A DNA stretch of 64,000 nucleotides from Gillisella vitis (GTDB taxonomy: Bacteria; Pseudomonadota; Alphaproteobacteria; Rhizobiales; Rhizobiaceae), in NCBI RefSeq assembly GCF_021559775.1, contig NZ_CP056048.1, forward strand, positions 682,001 through 746,000, read 5' to 3'. The notes beneath the pieces were generated by a model, which did not search any database, had not been told where the DNA came from, and was given only the letters and a program-made list of their open reading frames with translations. A program made the translations under genes and the position numbers. Of this stretch, positions 17,393 through 27,195 are shown piece after piece; position 1 is the stretch's first letter; each line of letters starts with the position of its first letter.

Positions 17393-18034
17393 TCAGGCCT
17401 TCCCTGGCTCTTTATGCGCTGTAGAACAGTCCTGGCTTTGCATGCCGAAACCCACCAGAGCAATCCGGACGAATTGCTGTGCATACGGTACGAGCTGGAA
17501 ATTATCCCTGCCGAAGGCCCATTCGCCGATCAGGCCCGATATGGTCGCGCTCAGGGTCATGGCTGCGGAGGCAGGGTTCCAGGGTGCTGTCAACTGGCCC
17601 CTGTCGGCGGCAACCTGGAAGAGGGGCAGCAGCTTGCCCTTGAGCGTGCTCAGAATGCCATCCGAGTCGGTTTCCTTTATCGAAAGGTCCAGATGGAGGC
17701 TGACTCGGATCACACCGCGCCGCCGCTCATCGGCCTGAAGATGCGCCAGCATGTCGAACAATATCTGTTCAAGGGCGGCAAACACGTCGACGGAACTGTC
17801 CGCCGGAAGCCGAGCCGCCAAATGCTCGAAAGGCTTGAAAGCCTGGTTGCGCAGGGCTTCGAGAATGCCGCGCTTGTTCTTGAAGTGCCAATGGACAGCA
17901 CCGCGCGTCACGCCAACTGTCTGGGCAATTTCGTCCAATGACGTCTGGTCAAAGCCCTTGGTGAGGAAAAGTTGCTCGGCAGCGTTCAGGAGCTGCATGT
18001 GGGTTTCGGCTGCTTCTTCCTTGGTTCTCCGCAA
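17393..18034 (-). CDS. TetR/AcrR family repressor of the adjacent RND efflux genes
   Basis: A 213-residue TetR-family protein of the AcrR/TtgR/AmeR branch. The DNA-binding domain includes TSLDEIAQTVGVTRGAVHWHF, and the start RRTKEEAAETHMQLLNAA matches the usual N-terminus of this branch. The best start is a TTG at 18034, six bases after AGGAGG; a GTG at 18064 would add ten residues and place that ribosome site inside the gene. It is divergent from the efflux operon, with a TtgR-like operator between them, so ligand-responsive repression of the pump and of itself is a strong inference. The inducer is unknown; plant phenolics are typical for this branch. Confidence 0.9.
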   Translation of the reverse strand: MRRTKEEAAETHMQLLNAAEQLFLTKGFDQTSLDEIAQTVGVTRGAVHWHFKNKRGILEALRNQAFKPFEHLAARLPADSSVDVFAALEQILFDMLAHLQADERRRGVIRVSLHLDLSIKETDSDGILSTLKGKLLPLFQVAADRGQLTAPWNPASAAMTLSATISGLIGEWAFGRDNFQLVPYAQQFVRIALVGFGMQSQDCSTAHKEPGKA

Positions 18035-18113
18035 TGGGTCCTCCTGGGCGAATTTATTGGGCACGGCGCGTCGTTTTCTAATTCATCACATATTTGTACG
18101 CCGCGATCAATCC

Positions 18114-18140
18114 TATTTACAAACGGTATGTATGTATATA
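18114..18140. promoter_or_regulatory. Candidate TtgR/AcrR-type operator
   Basis: TATTTACAAACGG followed by TATGTATGTATATA lies in the 140 bases between tetR and the efflux operon. The TATTTACAAAC half and the following TGTATGTA-like half closely resemble the operator class of TtgR and AcrR as I recall it. Position and the AcrR-type regulator next door support the assignment. Confidence 0.6.
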
Positions 18141-18174
18141 TATCGGGGAGGCTACCGTTGGAGTGTTCCTAGCC

Positions 18175-19335
18175 ATGCAAAAAACAAAGCGATTTCTTGT
18201 TGCGGGTTGCGCTATTGCAGCCCTTTCCTTTTCCACCCCATCATTTGCGCAGATGCCAAATGCTGGACCGCCGGCCGTCGGCGTCACGATTGCCAAGCTG
18301 AAGCCGATCAATGACACGACCGAGGTCAATGGCCGGGTCGAGGCGAAAGATTCCGTCAATCTCGTCGCCCGTGTGACCGGATTCCTGGAAGAACAACTTT
18401 TCAAGGAAGGTTCCGAGGTCAAGAAGGGCCAGGTCCTGTTCCGCATTGAGCGGCAGTCCTATGAGGCTGATCTGGATTCCAAGAAGGCCACTCTTGCCGA
18501 GAACCAGGCCACCCTTGAAAATTCAAATATATCCCTTGCTCGTAATGAACAACTTCGAGCTGGTGGAAGCGGTAGCCAGAGCAATCTGGACGACGCACGC
18601 GCCACGCAGCGGACCTCGATTGCCAAGGTCGCGGAATCCGAAGCGGATGTGCGCACCTCGCAGATCAATCTTGGCTATACCGATATCATCGCGCCTATCG
18701 ATGGTCGTATCGGCCTTGCTTCGGTCACGGTCGGCAATGTCGTGTCGTCCTCATCGGGAACCTTGGCCACTGTGGTCAGTCAGGACCCGATGTATGTGAA
18801 ATTCCCGATATCGGTGCGCCGTCTCATTGAATTGAGACAGCGGTTCGACAAGGAAGGTGGTCTGGAAAAGAGCGTGAAGCTCAAGATCCGCTTGCCCGAT
18901 GGCAGACTATACGCTCAGGAAGGCACGCTTGATTTCTACGACATCAGCGTTTCCGAGAATACCGATTCCATCACCCTGCGTGGCACGATCCCCAATCCGC
19001 TGCTGCCAACGGGACATCGGGAACTGGTGAATGACGAATTCGTCCGCGTGATCCTCGAAACCGTCGAGCCAACCAACTACCTCACCATTCCGCGCGCCTC
19101 GGTCATGATCGACCAGCAGGGTTCCTACGTCTATGTGGTTGATGACAAGAGCATTGCGCAGGTGCGCCGTGTGACGCTTGGGCAATCCACGCCTGACATG
19201 GCTGTTGTCACCAATGGCCTCAAGGAAGGCGACAAGGTGATTACCGACGGCATCCAGCGTGTTCGGCCCAATACACCGGTTAATGCACAGCCGGCCGACC
19301 AGGCTCCTTCACCCGCCGCACCAAAGCAGGGCTAA
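18175..19335 (+). CDS. RND efflux periplasmic adaptor (membrane fusion protein)
   Basis: A 386-residue HlyD/AcrA-type adaptor that links an RND pump to an outer-membrane channel. It has a cleavable signal (KTKRFLVAGCAIAALSFSTP, cut near SFA-Q), a lipoyl half-motif around EEQLFKEGSEVKKGQVLFRIE, an alpha-hairpin (residues about 100-165), the second lipoyl half DIIAPIDGRIGLASVTVGNV, and beta-barrel and membrane-proximal domains. The ATG at 18175 has GGAG 11 bases upstream; longer readings would include the operator. It is three bases from the RND gene. The pairing with a divergent TetR and no channel gene recalls the isoflavonoid pump IfeAB of Agrobacterium; that match is from memory. Confidence 0.93.
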   Translation: MQKTKRFLVAGCAIAALSFSTPSFAQMPNAGPPAVGVTIAKLKPINDTTEVNGRVEAKDSVNLVARVTGFLEEQLFKEGSEVKKGQVLFRIERQSYEADLDSKKATLAENQATLENSNISLARNEQLRAGGSGSQSNLDDARATQRTSIAKVAESEADVRTSQINLGYTDIIAPIDGRIGLASVTVGNVVSSSSGTLATVVSQDPMYVKFPISVRRLIELRQRFDKEGGLEKSVKLKIRLPDGRLYAQEGTLDFYDISVSENTDSITLRGTIPNPLLPTGHRELVNDEFVRVILETVEPTNYLTIPRASVMIDQQGSYVYVVDDKSIAQVRRVTLGQSTPDMAVVTNGLKEGDKVITDGIQRVRPNTPVNAQPADQAPSPAAPKQG

Positions 19336-19338
19336 GCG

Positions 19339-22300
19339 ATGTTTTCCAATATTTTCATTGATCGTCCACGCATGGCAATCGTCATTGCCATCGTGCTGAC
19401 GATTGCCGGTGGGCTGGCGCTGACCAGAATATCGGTATCCCAACTTCCCGATATCGTGCCGCCACAGGTCCAGGTGACGGCCTCCTATCCCGGCGCTTCC
19501 GCCGAGGTGCTGGAACAGACCGTCGCGCAACCGATCGAATCCAAGGTGATCGGGGTCGACAAAGCACTCTATATGAAAAGCACCAGCGGTAATGATGGCA
19601 GCTATTCGCTGACTGTCAGTTTCGCGCTGGGCAGCGATGCTGACATTAACACCGTTAACGTCAACAACCGCGTGCAGACGGCTCTGTCCTCGCTGCCCAG
19701 CGACGTTCAAAGTCTGGGTGTCTCGGTCAGCAAGAAATCCTCGTCCATCCTGCAATTTATTATGTTACAGAGCGACAAGGGCAAGTTTGACCCGTTGTTC
19801 ATGACCAATTATGCGACGATCAACGTCCTGGACGAGATCTCGCGTGTTCCAGGCGTCGGTTCGGCATCGCTCTTCAGCAACATGAAGTATTCGATGCGCA
19901 TCTGGTTCGATGTCGACCGCTTGTCCAGCCTTGGCCTGGTGCCTTCGGATGTCACAAGTGCGATTTCAGCCCAGAACGTTCAGGCACCCGTTGGCCGTAT
20001 CGGTGCACGTCCGGTGCCTGATGACCAGGCATTTCAATACAACGTCCAGACCCAGGGCCGCCTTGAGACGCCGGAGGAATTCGGCAATATCGTGCTCCGT
20101 GCCAATAAGGACGGCTCTGTCCTGAAGGTGAAGGATGTCGCCCGTGTTGAACTGGGCGCACAGAACGATGACACGGTCTCCCGACGCGAAGGCGATCCGG
20201 GTGTTGCCATGGGCATTTACATGTCTCCCGGTGCGAATGCGCTGAATACGGCTGCGGCCGTCAGCGCCAAGATCGCGCAATTGAACAGCCGGATGCCGGA
20301 AGGGATGCGCGCCAATGTCATGTACGACTCGACCACCTTCGTTCAGGATACGATTGAATCCGTTATTCATACGCTGATCGAAGCCTTCGTGTTGGTGGCT
20401 GTGGTCGTCTTCCTGTTTCTCGGCAATGTCCGGGCGACAATCATCCCGATCATCGCCGTACCGGTCAGCGTTATCGCCACATTCGCGGTATTGCTGGCGC
20501 TTGGCTATTCGGCCAATACGGTCTCGCTTCTCGCCCTTGTTCTCGCCATCGGCATCGTCGTTGACGATGCGATTGTCGTTGTGGAAAATGTCGAGCGCGT
20601 GATGGAGGAGGAGCCGGAGCTGACCCCGGTTGCCGCCACCAAGAAGGCCATGGGGCAGGTCACCGGTCCGATTATTGCGATCACCCTTGTCCTGCTCTCG
20701 GTTTTCGTTCCCATCGGCTTCATCTCCGGTATCTCAGGGGAATTGTTCCGGCAGTTCTCGGTCACCATCAGTGTTGCCATGCTGATTTCGGCCATTAACG
20801 CGCTGACGCTGTCTCCGGCTCTCTGCGCCGTCTTCCTGCGCCATACCGGCGAAAAACGCGGCATCATGGGCTGGATCAGCCGGCGTATCGACAATACCCG
20901 CGACGGTTATGCCTGGGCGGTCCAGAAAATGGTCCGCATGGCGGTCCTGTCCCTGCTGATCATCGGGGTCGGTGGCGCTGGTATCTATGGCATGTCGAAG
21001 ATCACCCCGAGCGGCTTCCTACCGGAAGAAGACCAGGGCACGTTCTTCATCGCGGTACAATTGCCCGATGGCGCTTCGGTGGCGCGGACAAGTGGTGCGG
21101 TTGGACAGGTGGAGGATTTGCTGAAGGCTATTCCTCAAATCGATAACGTCTCCTCGGTTATCGGTTATTCCTTCCTTGACAGCTATTCGGCCAGCAATTC
21201 CGCCTTCATGATCGTGCGGCTGAAACCCTTCGCGGATCGTCCCGCAGCCCTGGACAAGGTCCAAGCGGTCATCGGCCGGACCTTCGGCATGGTCCAGCAG
21301 GTCAAGGCCGCCACGGTTCTGCCCTTCAACCTTCCGCCGGTTCTTGGTCTTTCCACCAGCGGCGGTTTCGAAGCGATGATCGAATCGCTTGAGGGTGCTG
21401 ATCCGGCAACCATGGCCAATGTGGCCTATGGCGTGGTCGGTGCGGCCAATCAGAACCCGCAATTGGCACGTGTCTTTACCACCTATGGTGCCAATGCGCC
21501 GTCGATCTATCTCGATATCGACCGTGAAAAAGCCCAGGCGCTCGGTATCAGCATCAGTGATATCTTTAACGCCCTACAGGCAACGCTCGGTGGCTCTTAT
21601 GTCAACGACTTCAACGAGTTCGGACGCACCTGGCAGGTCAAGGTCCAGGGCGATGCCGCCAATCGCCGCGATACATCGGCGCTTTGGAACATCTATGTCC
21701 GCAACTCCAATAGTGACATGGTGCCTCTCCAGTCGATTGCCGAGGTAAAGACAATTGTCGGCCCGCCGGTCATCACCCGCTATAACAACTATCGCGCCGT
21801 GACCATCAACGGTTCGCCTTCTCCCGGCACGTCTTCCGGGGATGCCATGGAGGCTTTCAAGCAGGTGGTCGCCAAGACCCTGCCATCCGGCTTTGCGCTG
21901 GAATGGACAGGTACGGCCTATCAGGAACAGCAGGCCTCAGGCCAGACGGGTATCATCCTGGCACTGGCCCTGCTGTTTGCCTATCTGTTCCTGGTGGCGC
22001 TTTACGAAAGCTGGACCATTCCCGTGCCGGTTCTGCTTTCCGTCATCGTGGGTGTGTTCGGTGCCTTTGCCGGCATGGCGCTCACCCACATGACGATGGA
22101 TCTCTACGCACAGATCGGTCTCGTGGTTCTGATCGCCCTTGCCGCCAAGAACGGCATTCTGATCGTCGAGTTCGCCAAGGAAAAGCGTGAGGCGGGTATG
22201 CCGATTGCTGATGCGGCGGTTCTGGGCGCAAAGCTGCGTTTTCGCGCCGTGATGATGACATCGATTGCCTTCATCCTCGGTCTCGTGCCGCTGGTCTGGG

Positions 22301-22494
22301 CAAATGGCGCCTCGATGATGGCGCGGCACAATGTCAGTACGCCGGTCTTCATCGGTATGCTGACGGCCAGTACACTCGGTCTGTTCGTGATCCCGATGCT
22401 CTACGTCACGTTCCAGACCGTGCGTGAAAAATTGAAGTCCTGGCTTGGCTTGGGCAAACCATCCGGACATCACGCGCCGCATACCGACCCTTAA
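19339..22494 (+). CDS. RND multidrug efflux transporter (HAE-1 family)
   Basis: Inner-membrane proton-driven drug exporter of 1051 residues, full length for the AcrB/MexB/MexF family. The N-terminus [20 protein letters not shown] is typical. Twelve helices surround two large periplasmic loops; the proton-relay aspartates Asp409-Asp410 are in [18 protein letters not shown], and the second half has the matching segment [28 protein letters not shown] marks the second porter loop. It is co-transcribed with the adaptor. No outer-membrane factor gene follows; the next gene starts a metabolic operon after a strong hairpin, so the pump must borrow a channel encoded elsewhere. The substrate range is not readable from sequence. 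Confidence 0.95.
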   Translation: MFSNIFIDRPRMAIVIAIVLTIAGGLALTRISVSQLPDIVPPQVQVTASYPGASAEVLEQTVAQPIESKVIGVDKALYMKSTSGNDGSYSLTVSFALGSDADINTVNVNNRVQTALSSLPSDVQSLGVSVSKKSSSILQFIMLQSDKGKFDPLFMTNYATINVLDEISRVPGVGSASLFSNMKYSMRIWFDVDRLSSLGLVPSDVTSAISAQNVQAPVGRIGARPVPDDQAFQYNVQTQGRLETPEEFGNIVLRANKDGSVLKVKDVARVELGAQNDDTVSRREGDPGVAMGIYMSPGANALNTAAAVSAKIAQLNSRMPEGMRANVMYDSTTFVQDTIESVIHTLIEAFVLVAVVVFLFLGNVRATIIPIIAVPVSVIATFAVLLALGYSANTVSLLALVLAIGIVVDDAIVVVENVERVMEEEPELTPVAATKKAMGQVTGPIIAITLVLLSVFVPIGFISGISGELFRQFSVTISVAMLISAINALTLSPALCAVFLRHTGEKRGIMGWISRRIDNTRDGYAWAVQKMVRMAVLSLLIIGVGGAGIYGMSKITPSGFLPEEDQGTFFIAVQLPDGASVARTSGAVGQVEDLLKAIPQIDNVSSVIGYSFLDSYSASNSAFMIVRLKPFADRPAALDKVQAVIGRTFGMVQQVKAATVLPFNLPPVLGLSTSGGFEAMIESLEGADPATMANVAYGVVGAANQNPQLARVFTTYGANAPSIYLDIDREKAQALGISISDIFNALQATLGGSYVNDFNEFGRTWQVKVQGDAANRRDTSALWNIYVRNSNSDMVPLQSIAEVKTIVGPPVITRYNNYRAVTINGSPSPGTSSGDAMEAFKQVVAKTLPSGFALEWTGTAYQEQQASGQTGIILALALLFAYLFLVALYESWTIPVPVLLSVIVGVFGAFAGMALTHMTMDLYAQIGLVVLIALAAKNGILIVEFAKEKREAGMPIADAAVLGAKLRFRAVMMTSIAFILGLVPLVWANGASMMARHNVSTPVFIGMLTASTLGLFVIPMLYVTFQTVREKLKSWLGLGKPSGHHAPHTDP

Positions 22495-22523
22495 ATCTGA
22501 TGTTTAAGCATATCGTTTGAAAA

Positions 22524-22562
22524 GACCGGATCGGAGATTGCAACGCAGTTTCCGATCCGGTC
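22524..22562 (+). terminator. Hairpin terminator after the RND gene
   Basis: GACCGGATCGGA (22524-22535) pairs perfectly with TCCGATCCGGTC (22551-22562) across a 15-base loop, 29 bases after the RND stop codon. It is followed by AATTTA. It probably separates the efflux operon from pccB. Confidence 0.75.
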
Positions 22563-22673
22563 AATTTACGTGATATTCCGGCCATTTTGCGCGTTGAAGC
22601 GAGAATGGCACCCGGTCGCCATTGCGACCTAGCCCATTGGCTATCACGGTCCCGCCTCATAAAACGTCTTTTC

Positions 22674-22705
22674 TGCATGATACCTTAAGCCGATTCCGGT
22701 TTAAG
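22674..22705. repeat. Rhizobial intergenic repeat R3, copy 1
   Basis: TGCATGATACCTTAAGCCG, ATTC, CGGTTTAAG. It resembles 33824-33853 and contains a near-palindrome (CTTAAGCCG/CGGTTTAAG). I know similar TGCATAATTCCTTAA repeats from rhizobial genomes. It lies 43 bases upstream of pccB. Confidence 0.6.
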
Positions 22706-22747
22706 CTTTTATGCTTTAAGGTCCGTGCGAAAGAGGATGAGGATCAC

Positions 22748-24280
22748 ATGCCGACAATATTGGATCAGCTGGAAAGCCGCCGCGCCGAGGCCCGTCTTGG
22801 CGGTGGTGAAAAGCGGATTGACGCGCAGCACGCCAAAGGCAAACTGACAGCACGCGAGCGGATCGAGATCTTGCTCGATGAAGGCTCGTTTGAAGAATAC
22901 GATATGTATGTCACCCATCGCTGCGCGGATTTCGGCATGGATGGCCAGAAGGTGGCGGGCGATGGTGTCGTCACCGGCTGGGGCACGATCAATGGTCGGC
23001 AAGTCTATGTGTTTTCCCAGGATTTTACCGTGCTCGGCGGCTCGCTGTCGGAAACCCATGCCCAGAAAATCTGCAAGATCATGGATATGGCCGTCCGGGT
23101 CGGGGCGCCGGTCATCGGCATTAACGATTCCGGCGGCGCACGCATTCAGGAAGGTGTGGCCTCGCTTGCTGGCTATGCCGAAGTGTTTCGCCGCAATGCC
23201 GAGGTGTCGGGCGTCATTCCGCAGATCTCTGTGATTATGGGGCCATGCGCGGGTGGCGCGGTCTATTCACCAGCCATGACCGATTTCATTTTCATGGTGC
23301 GCGACACCTCCTACATGTTCGTCACCGGCCCTGACGTGGTGAAAACGGTGACCAACGAAATCGTCACGGCGGAAGAGCTGGGCGGAGCTGGTACCCATAC
23401 GAAGAAATCCTCGGTAGCGGACGGCGCTTTTGAAAACGATGTCGAGGCGCTGGAACAGGTGCGCCTGCTGTTTGACTTCCTTCCGCTGAACAACCGCGAA
23501 AAGCCGCCGAAGAGGCCGTTCTACGATGATCCGGCCCGGCTTGAAATGCGGCTGGACACCCTGATCCCCGACAGTTCCACCAAGCCTTACGACATGAAGG
23601 AACTGATCCACGCGCTGGCAGATGAGGGCGATTTCTTCGAGCTTCAGGAGGCCTTTGCCAGAAATATCATCACCGGCTTTATCCGGCTGGAAGGCCAGAC
23701 GGTCGGTGTGGTTGCCAACCAGCCGATGGTGCTGGCCGGCTGCCTGGATATCGACTCATCGCGCAAGGCGGCTCGTTTCGTGCGCTTTTGCGATGCCTTT
23801 TCCATTCCGATCCTGACGCTGGTGGACGTGCCAGGCTTTCTGCCCGGCGTAGCGCAGGAATATGGCGGCGTCATCAAACACGGTGCCAAGCTGCTGTTTG
23901 CCTATTCTGAGGCCACCGTGCCGATGGTGACGCTGATTACGCGCAAGGCCTATGGCGGAGCCTATGACGTGATGGCCTCCAAGCATATTGGCGCTGACGT
24001 GAATTATGCCTGGCCGACAGCGGAAATCGCTGTCATGGGAGCCAAGGGCGCGACCGAAATCCTCTATCGTTCCGAACTTGCCGATCCCGAAAAGATTGCG
24101 ATGCGCACCAGGGAATATGAGGAGCGGTTTGCCAATCCGTTTGTTGCGGCAGAGCGCGGCTTTATCGATGAGGTGATCATGCCGCATTCGTCACGCAAAC
24201 GCATCGCCCGGGCCTTTGCCTCGCTGCGTGGCAAGCAGGTTGCGACCCATTGGAAAAAACACGATACCATTCCGCTTTAA
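22748..24280 (+). CDS. pccB: Propionyl-CoA carboxylase beta subunit (carboxyltransferase)
   Basis: Carboxyltransferase subunit (510 aa) that moves CO2 from biotin to propionyl-CoA to form methylmalonyl-CoA. The N-terminal motif [20 protein letters not shown], the acyl-CoA oxyanion loops [12 protein letters not shown] and [25 protein letters not shown], and the C-terminal carboxybiotin site [19 protein letters not shown] with [13 protein letters not shown] are all present. The ATG at 22748 follows GAGGATGAGGATCAC; a longer frame to 22622 crosses repeat R3 and is rejected. It is the first gene of the propionate operon, followed by two small genes, pccA and, after a toxin-antitoxin insertion, methylmalonyl-CoA mutase. 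Confidence 0.97.
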   Translation: MPTILDQLESRRAEARLGGGEKRIDAQHAKGKLTARERIEILLDEGSFEEYDMYVTHRCADFGMDGQKVAGDGVVTGWGTINGRQVYVFSQDFTVLGGSLSETHAQKICKIMDMAVRVGAPVIGINDSGGARIQEGVASLAGYAEVFRRNAEVSGVIPQISVIMGPCAGGAVYSPAMTDFIFMVRDTSYMFVTGPDVVKTVTNEIVTAEELGGAGTHTKKSSVADGAFENDVEALEQVRLLFDFLPLNNREKPPKRPFYDDPARLEMRLDTLIPDSSTKPYDMKELIHALADEGDFFELQEAFARNIITGFIRLEGQTVGVVANQPMVLAGCLDIDSSRKAARFVRFCDAFSIPILTLVDVPGFLPGVAQEYGGVIKHGAKLLFAYSEATVPMVTLITRKAYGGAYDVMASKHIGADVNYAWPTAEIAVMGAKGATEILYRSELADPEKIAMRTREYEERFANPFVAAERGFIDEVIMPHSSRKRIARAFASLRGKQVATHWKKHDTIPL

Positions 24281-24359
24281 AAACGGGCCCACTTTGATAG
24301 CGGGTTCACTTCAACAACAAGATCGGACCTGTTCCGGCAGACAAGAAAGGGCGGCATGG

Positions 24360-24737
24360 ATGTCCAAGGCCCCTGATATGACCAAGCACCGTGGATTTCC
24401 CTCCGGCATGCCCGGAACAGGTATACAGTTCACCATTCGCCGGGCCAATCCCCGGGGCGTCACCCCGATCAAGGCCATGCCGCGCAAGGCCTATCCCGGC
24501 ACAAAGGAACATCGCGTCGATGCGGCTTTCCTGCACGCGCTCTGGCATCACTTCGGCGCAGAACCCTTTGAGCGCGGCAATCTCGATGCGGCCCGGCTCA
24601 ATCTGCTGTTCGGGCGCGAAGTGGTGGCGGTGGAAAAGGATTTCGATCCGCTGTCTTATGAATCGATGCTGCGGATTGATGAGCGGGTGGCGAGGCACAG
24701 CTTTCCGGAATCCTTCGACGATGTATTTGAGGTGTGA
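24360..24737 (+). CDS. Unknown protein in the pcc operon, paralogue 1
   Basis: A 125-residue soluble protein of no family I recognise. It aligns along its whole length with the next gene: TKHRGFPSGMPGT, FTIRRANP, ALWHHFGAEPFERGNLD, LNLLFGREVVAVEKDFDP and SFPESFDD are matched by KHRGFPAGLLGT, FTLRRANS, ALWEYFGAEPFERGNLD, LCRLFGRELLAAERGFDP and NFPQAFDD. The ATG at 24360 has AAGGGCGG upstream; ATG 24378 is a possible shorter start. There is no signal, helix bundle in the membrane or metal motif. Placement between the two carboxylase subunits suggests a role in the complex or its regulation, but no function is shown. Confidence 0.85.
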   Translation: MSKAPDMTKHRGFPSGMPGTGIQFTIRRANPRGVTPIKAMPRKAYPGTKEHRVDAAFLHALWHHFGAEPFERGNLDAARLNLLFGREVVAVEKDFDPLSYESMLRIDERVARHSFPESFDDVFEV

Positions 24738-24773
24738 GGCGATGGTTTCTCTCCTGTTTCAACGGGATGCTGC

Positions 24774-25151
24774 ATGATGGTCAAAACCTCTGAGATGCCG
24801 AAGCATCGCGGCTTTCCGGCGGGCCTTCTCGGCACGCAATGGCAGTTCACGCTGCGCCGCGCCAATTCCAACGTGACAAAGCTCACCTCCATGCCGCGCC
24901 ACCGCACTATGGACCAGACCGTGGCTTTGGCGGATATCGGTTTTGTGCGGGCGCTTTGGGAGTATTTTGGCGCAGAGCCTTTTGAGCGCGGCAATCTGGA
25001 TGGCGAGCGGCTGTGTCGTCTATTTGGCCGGGAGCTTCTGGCTGCGGAGCGGGGTTTTGATCCGACCTCCTATACGGCCAAGCTGAAACTCAACGAAAAG
25101 CTAGCCCGGAAGAACTTTCCGCAGGCCTTTGATGACACGGCAGGGGTGTGA
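24774..25151 (+). CDS. Unknown protein in the pcc operon, paralogue 2
   Basis: A 125-residue protein, tandem paralogue of the gene at 24360, with equal length and roughly half of positions identical by eye. The identical block FGAEPFERGNLD (about residues 65-76) and the KHRGFP and FGRE motifs mark the conserved core; the centre (residues 30-55) and the C-terminus differ more. It starts at ATG-ATG after GGGATGCTGC and its stop overlaps a GTG just before pccA, so translation is likely coupled to pccA. Basic N-terminal half, acidic C-terminal tail. Function unknown; a carboxylase accessory or sensor role is speculation from position. Confidence 0.85.
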   Translation: MMVKTSEMPKHRGFPAGLLGTQWQFTLRRANSNVTKLTSMPRHRTMDQTVALADIGFVRALWEYFGAEPFERGNLDGERLCRLFGRELLAAERGFDPTSYTAKLKLNEKLARKNFPQAFDDTAGV

Positions 25152-25153
25152 AG

Positions 25154-27154
25154 ATGGCAATTTCCAAAATCCTGATCGCCAACCGTGGCGAAATCGCCTG
25201 CCGTGTGATCAAGACCGCAAAGCGGATGGGCATTGCCACGGTCGCTGTGTATTCCGATGCGGATGCCAATGCGCTGCATGTCAAGCTGGCGGATGAGGCG
25301 GTGCATATCGGCCCGTCGCCCTCCAACCAATCCTATATCGTTATCGACAAAATTCTCGAGGCGATCAGGCAGACCGGCGCGGATGCCGTGCATCCCGGCT
25401 ATGGGTTTCTGTCGGAAAATGCCGCCTTTGCCGAGGCGCTGGACAAGGCAGGCGTCGCCTTCATTGGCCCGCCGGTTGGCGCCATCAAGGCGATGGGCGA
25501 CAAGATCACCTCCAAGAAGCTGGCGGCAGAGGCGGGGGTGTCCACCGTGCCTGGCCATATGGGGCTGATTGCCGACGCCGATGAAGCGGTGAAAATCGCT
25601 GCTCAGATCGGCTATCCCGTGATGATCAAGGCGTCCGCCGGTGGCGGTGGCAAGGGCATGCGCATCGCCTGGAACGATGCCGAGGCGCGCGAGGGTTTCC
25701 AATCCTCGAAGAACGAGGCGATGAACTCGTTTGGCGACGACCGGATCTTTATCGAGAAATTCGTTGACCAACCGCGCCATATCGAAATCCAGGTGCTGGG
25801 CGATAAGCATGGCACTGTGCTCTATCTCGGCGAGCGCGAATGCTCGATCCAGCGGCGAAACCAGAAGGTGATCGAGGAAGCGCCATCGCCGTTTCTGGAT
25901 GCGGACACCCGCAAGGCGATGGGCGAGCAGGCCGTGGCGCTGGCCAAGGCGGTTGGATATTATTCCGCTGGCACGGTGGAATTTATCGTCGATGGCAATC
26001 GCAATTTCTACTTCCTGGAAATGAACACCCGCTTGCAGGTGGAGCATCCGGTAACAGAACTGATCACCGGGCTTGATCTGGTCGAGCAGATGATCCGGGT
26101 GGCCTCGGGCGAAGCGTTGGCTTTTGCGCAAGCGGATGTGACGCTAACGGGCTGGGCGGTCGAAAGCCGGCTCTATGCCGAAGACCCCTATCGCAATTTC
26201 CTGCCGTCGATCGGCAGGCTGTCACGCTACCGCCCGCCCAACGAAGGCCAGCAAGCCGATGGCACGGTGGTCCGCAACGATACCGGGGTCTTCGAAGGCG
26301 GGGAAATCTCGATGTATTACGATCCGATGGTTGCCAAGCTGTGTACGTGGGGGCCTGACCGGATCACCGCCATCGATGCGATGAGTGCGGCGCTGGACCG
26401 GTTTGAAGTCGAGGGTATTGGCCATAACCTGCCGTTTCTGTCGGCGGTCATGCAGCATCCGCGCTTTCGCTCCGGCAAGATCACCACCGCCTTTATCGCA
26501 GAGGAGTTTCCAGAGGGCTTTTCCGGGGTCGAGCCGGATGAGATGGCGGGTAAGACGCTTGCCGCCATTGCAGCCCTCGTCCACCAGCGGCGCGAGGCCC
26601 GTGCCGCGCAGGTCTCCGGCACCATGGGCAATCACGCCCGCACCATTGGCCGTGATTGGGTGGTGGAGCTGGCAGAGCGGAGTTATCCGCTGACGCTTTC
26701 CACTGATCCCGGCAGCATGATGTTTGCCGATGGCAATGTGCTCTCGGTTGATGGCGTGTGGCAGCCGGGCCAGACGCTGGCAATTTTTACCGTCGATAGC
26801 CAAAGCATCGCGGTTAAAATTGACATCAAGGGGCCTGCTATCCGCCTGCGCTGGCGGGGCATGGATGTCGTGGCGCATGTTCGCAATCCGCGTGTCGCCG
26901 AGCTTGCCCGGCTTATGCCCCGGAAATTACCGCCCGACACGTCAAAAATGCTGCTCTGCCCGATGCCGGGTGTGGTGACAGGCATTGCGGTTGCCGAAGG
27001 CGACGCCGTGGAGGCCGGTCAGGCACTGGCGACCGTGGAAGCGATGAAGATGGAAAATATCCTCAAGGCCGAGCGACGCGGTGTGGTGAAGAGGCTTGTT
27101 GCCAAGGCTGGCCAAAGCCTGGCCGTGGACGAACTGATCATGGAATTCGAGTGA
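25154..27154 (+). CDS. pccA: Propionyl-CoA carboxylase alpha subunit (biotin carboxylase plus BCCP)
   Basis: Biotin-dependent subunit of 666 residues. The biotin carboxylase domain starts with ISKILIANRGEIACRVIKTA and contains the glycine-rich ATP loop KASAGGGGKGMRI, the ATP-grasp motif GTVEFIVDGNRNFYFLEMNT and RLQVEHPVTE. A middle BT domain links it to a C-terminal biotinyl domain with the target Lys632 in VEAMKMENILKAE. With PccB it makes methylmalonyl-CoA from propionyl-CoA and bicarbonate. ATG 25154 is chosen; a GTG at 25148 overlaps the previous stop codon. It converges on the parE toxin gene 41 bases downstream, so the operon may be interrupted there. Confidence 0.97.
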   Translation: MAISKILIANRGEIACRVIKTAKRMGIATVAVYSDADANALHVKLADEAVHIGPSPSNQSYIVIDKILEAIRQTGADAVHPGYGFLSENAAFAEALDKAGVAFIGPPVGAIKAMGDKITSKKLAAEAGVSTVPGHMGLIADADEAVKIAAQIGYPVMIKASAGGGGKGMRIAWNDAEAREGFQSSKNEAMNSFGDDRIFIEKFVDQPRHIEIQVLGDKHGTVLYLGERECSIQRRNQKVIEEAPSPFLDADTRKAMGEQAVALAKAVGYYSAGTVEFIVDGNRNFYFLEMNTRLQVEHPVTELITGLDLVEQMIRVASGEALAFAQADVTLTGWAVESRLYAEDPYRNFLPSIGRLSRYRPPNEGQQADGTVVRNDTGVFEGGEISMYYDPMVAKLCTWGPDRITAIDAMSAALDRFEVEGIGHNLPFLSAVMQHPRFRSGKITTAFIAEEFPEGFSGVEPDEMAGKTLAAIAALVHQRREARAAQVSGTMGNHARTIGRDWVVELAERSYPLTLSTDPGSMMFADGNVLSVDGVWQPGQTLAIFTVDSQSIAVKIDIKGPAIRLRWRGMDVVAHVRNPRVAELARLMPRKLPPDTSKMLLCPMPGVVTGIAVAEGDAVEAGQALATVEAMKMENILKAERRGVVKRLVAKAGQSLAVDELIMEFE

Positions 27155-27195
27155 TGGGCAAATGTGCTTTTGGCCAAAGATCGGGTAGCCAAGGA

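Noticed and set aside
22622..22747. N-terminal extension of PccB by 42 residues
   Set aside because: It would be encoded across repeat R3 and lacks a ribosome site, while ATG 22748 has a strong one and gives the usual N-terminus.
25070..26131. Minus-strand open frame of 353 codons opposite pccA
   Set aside because: Antisense frame of a well-conserved gene; no start signals or domains.
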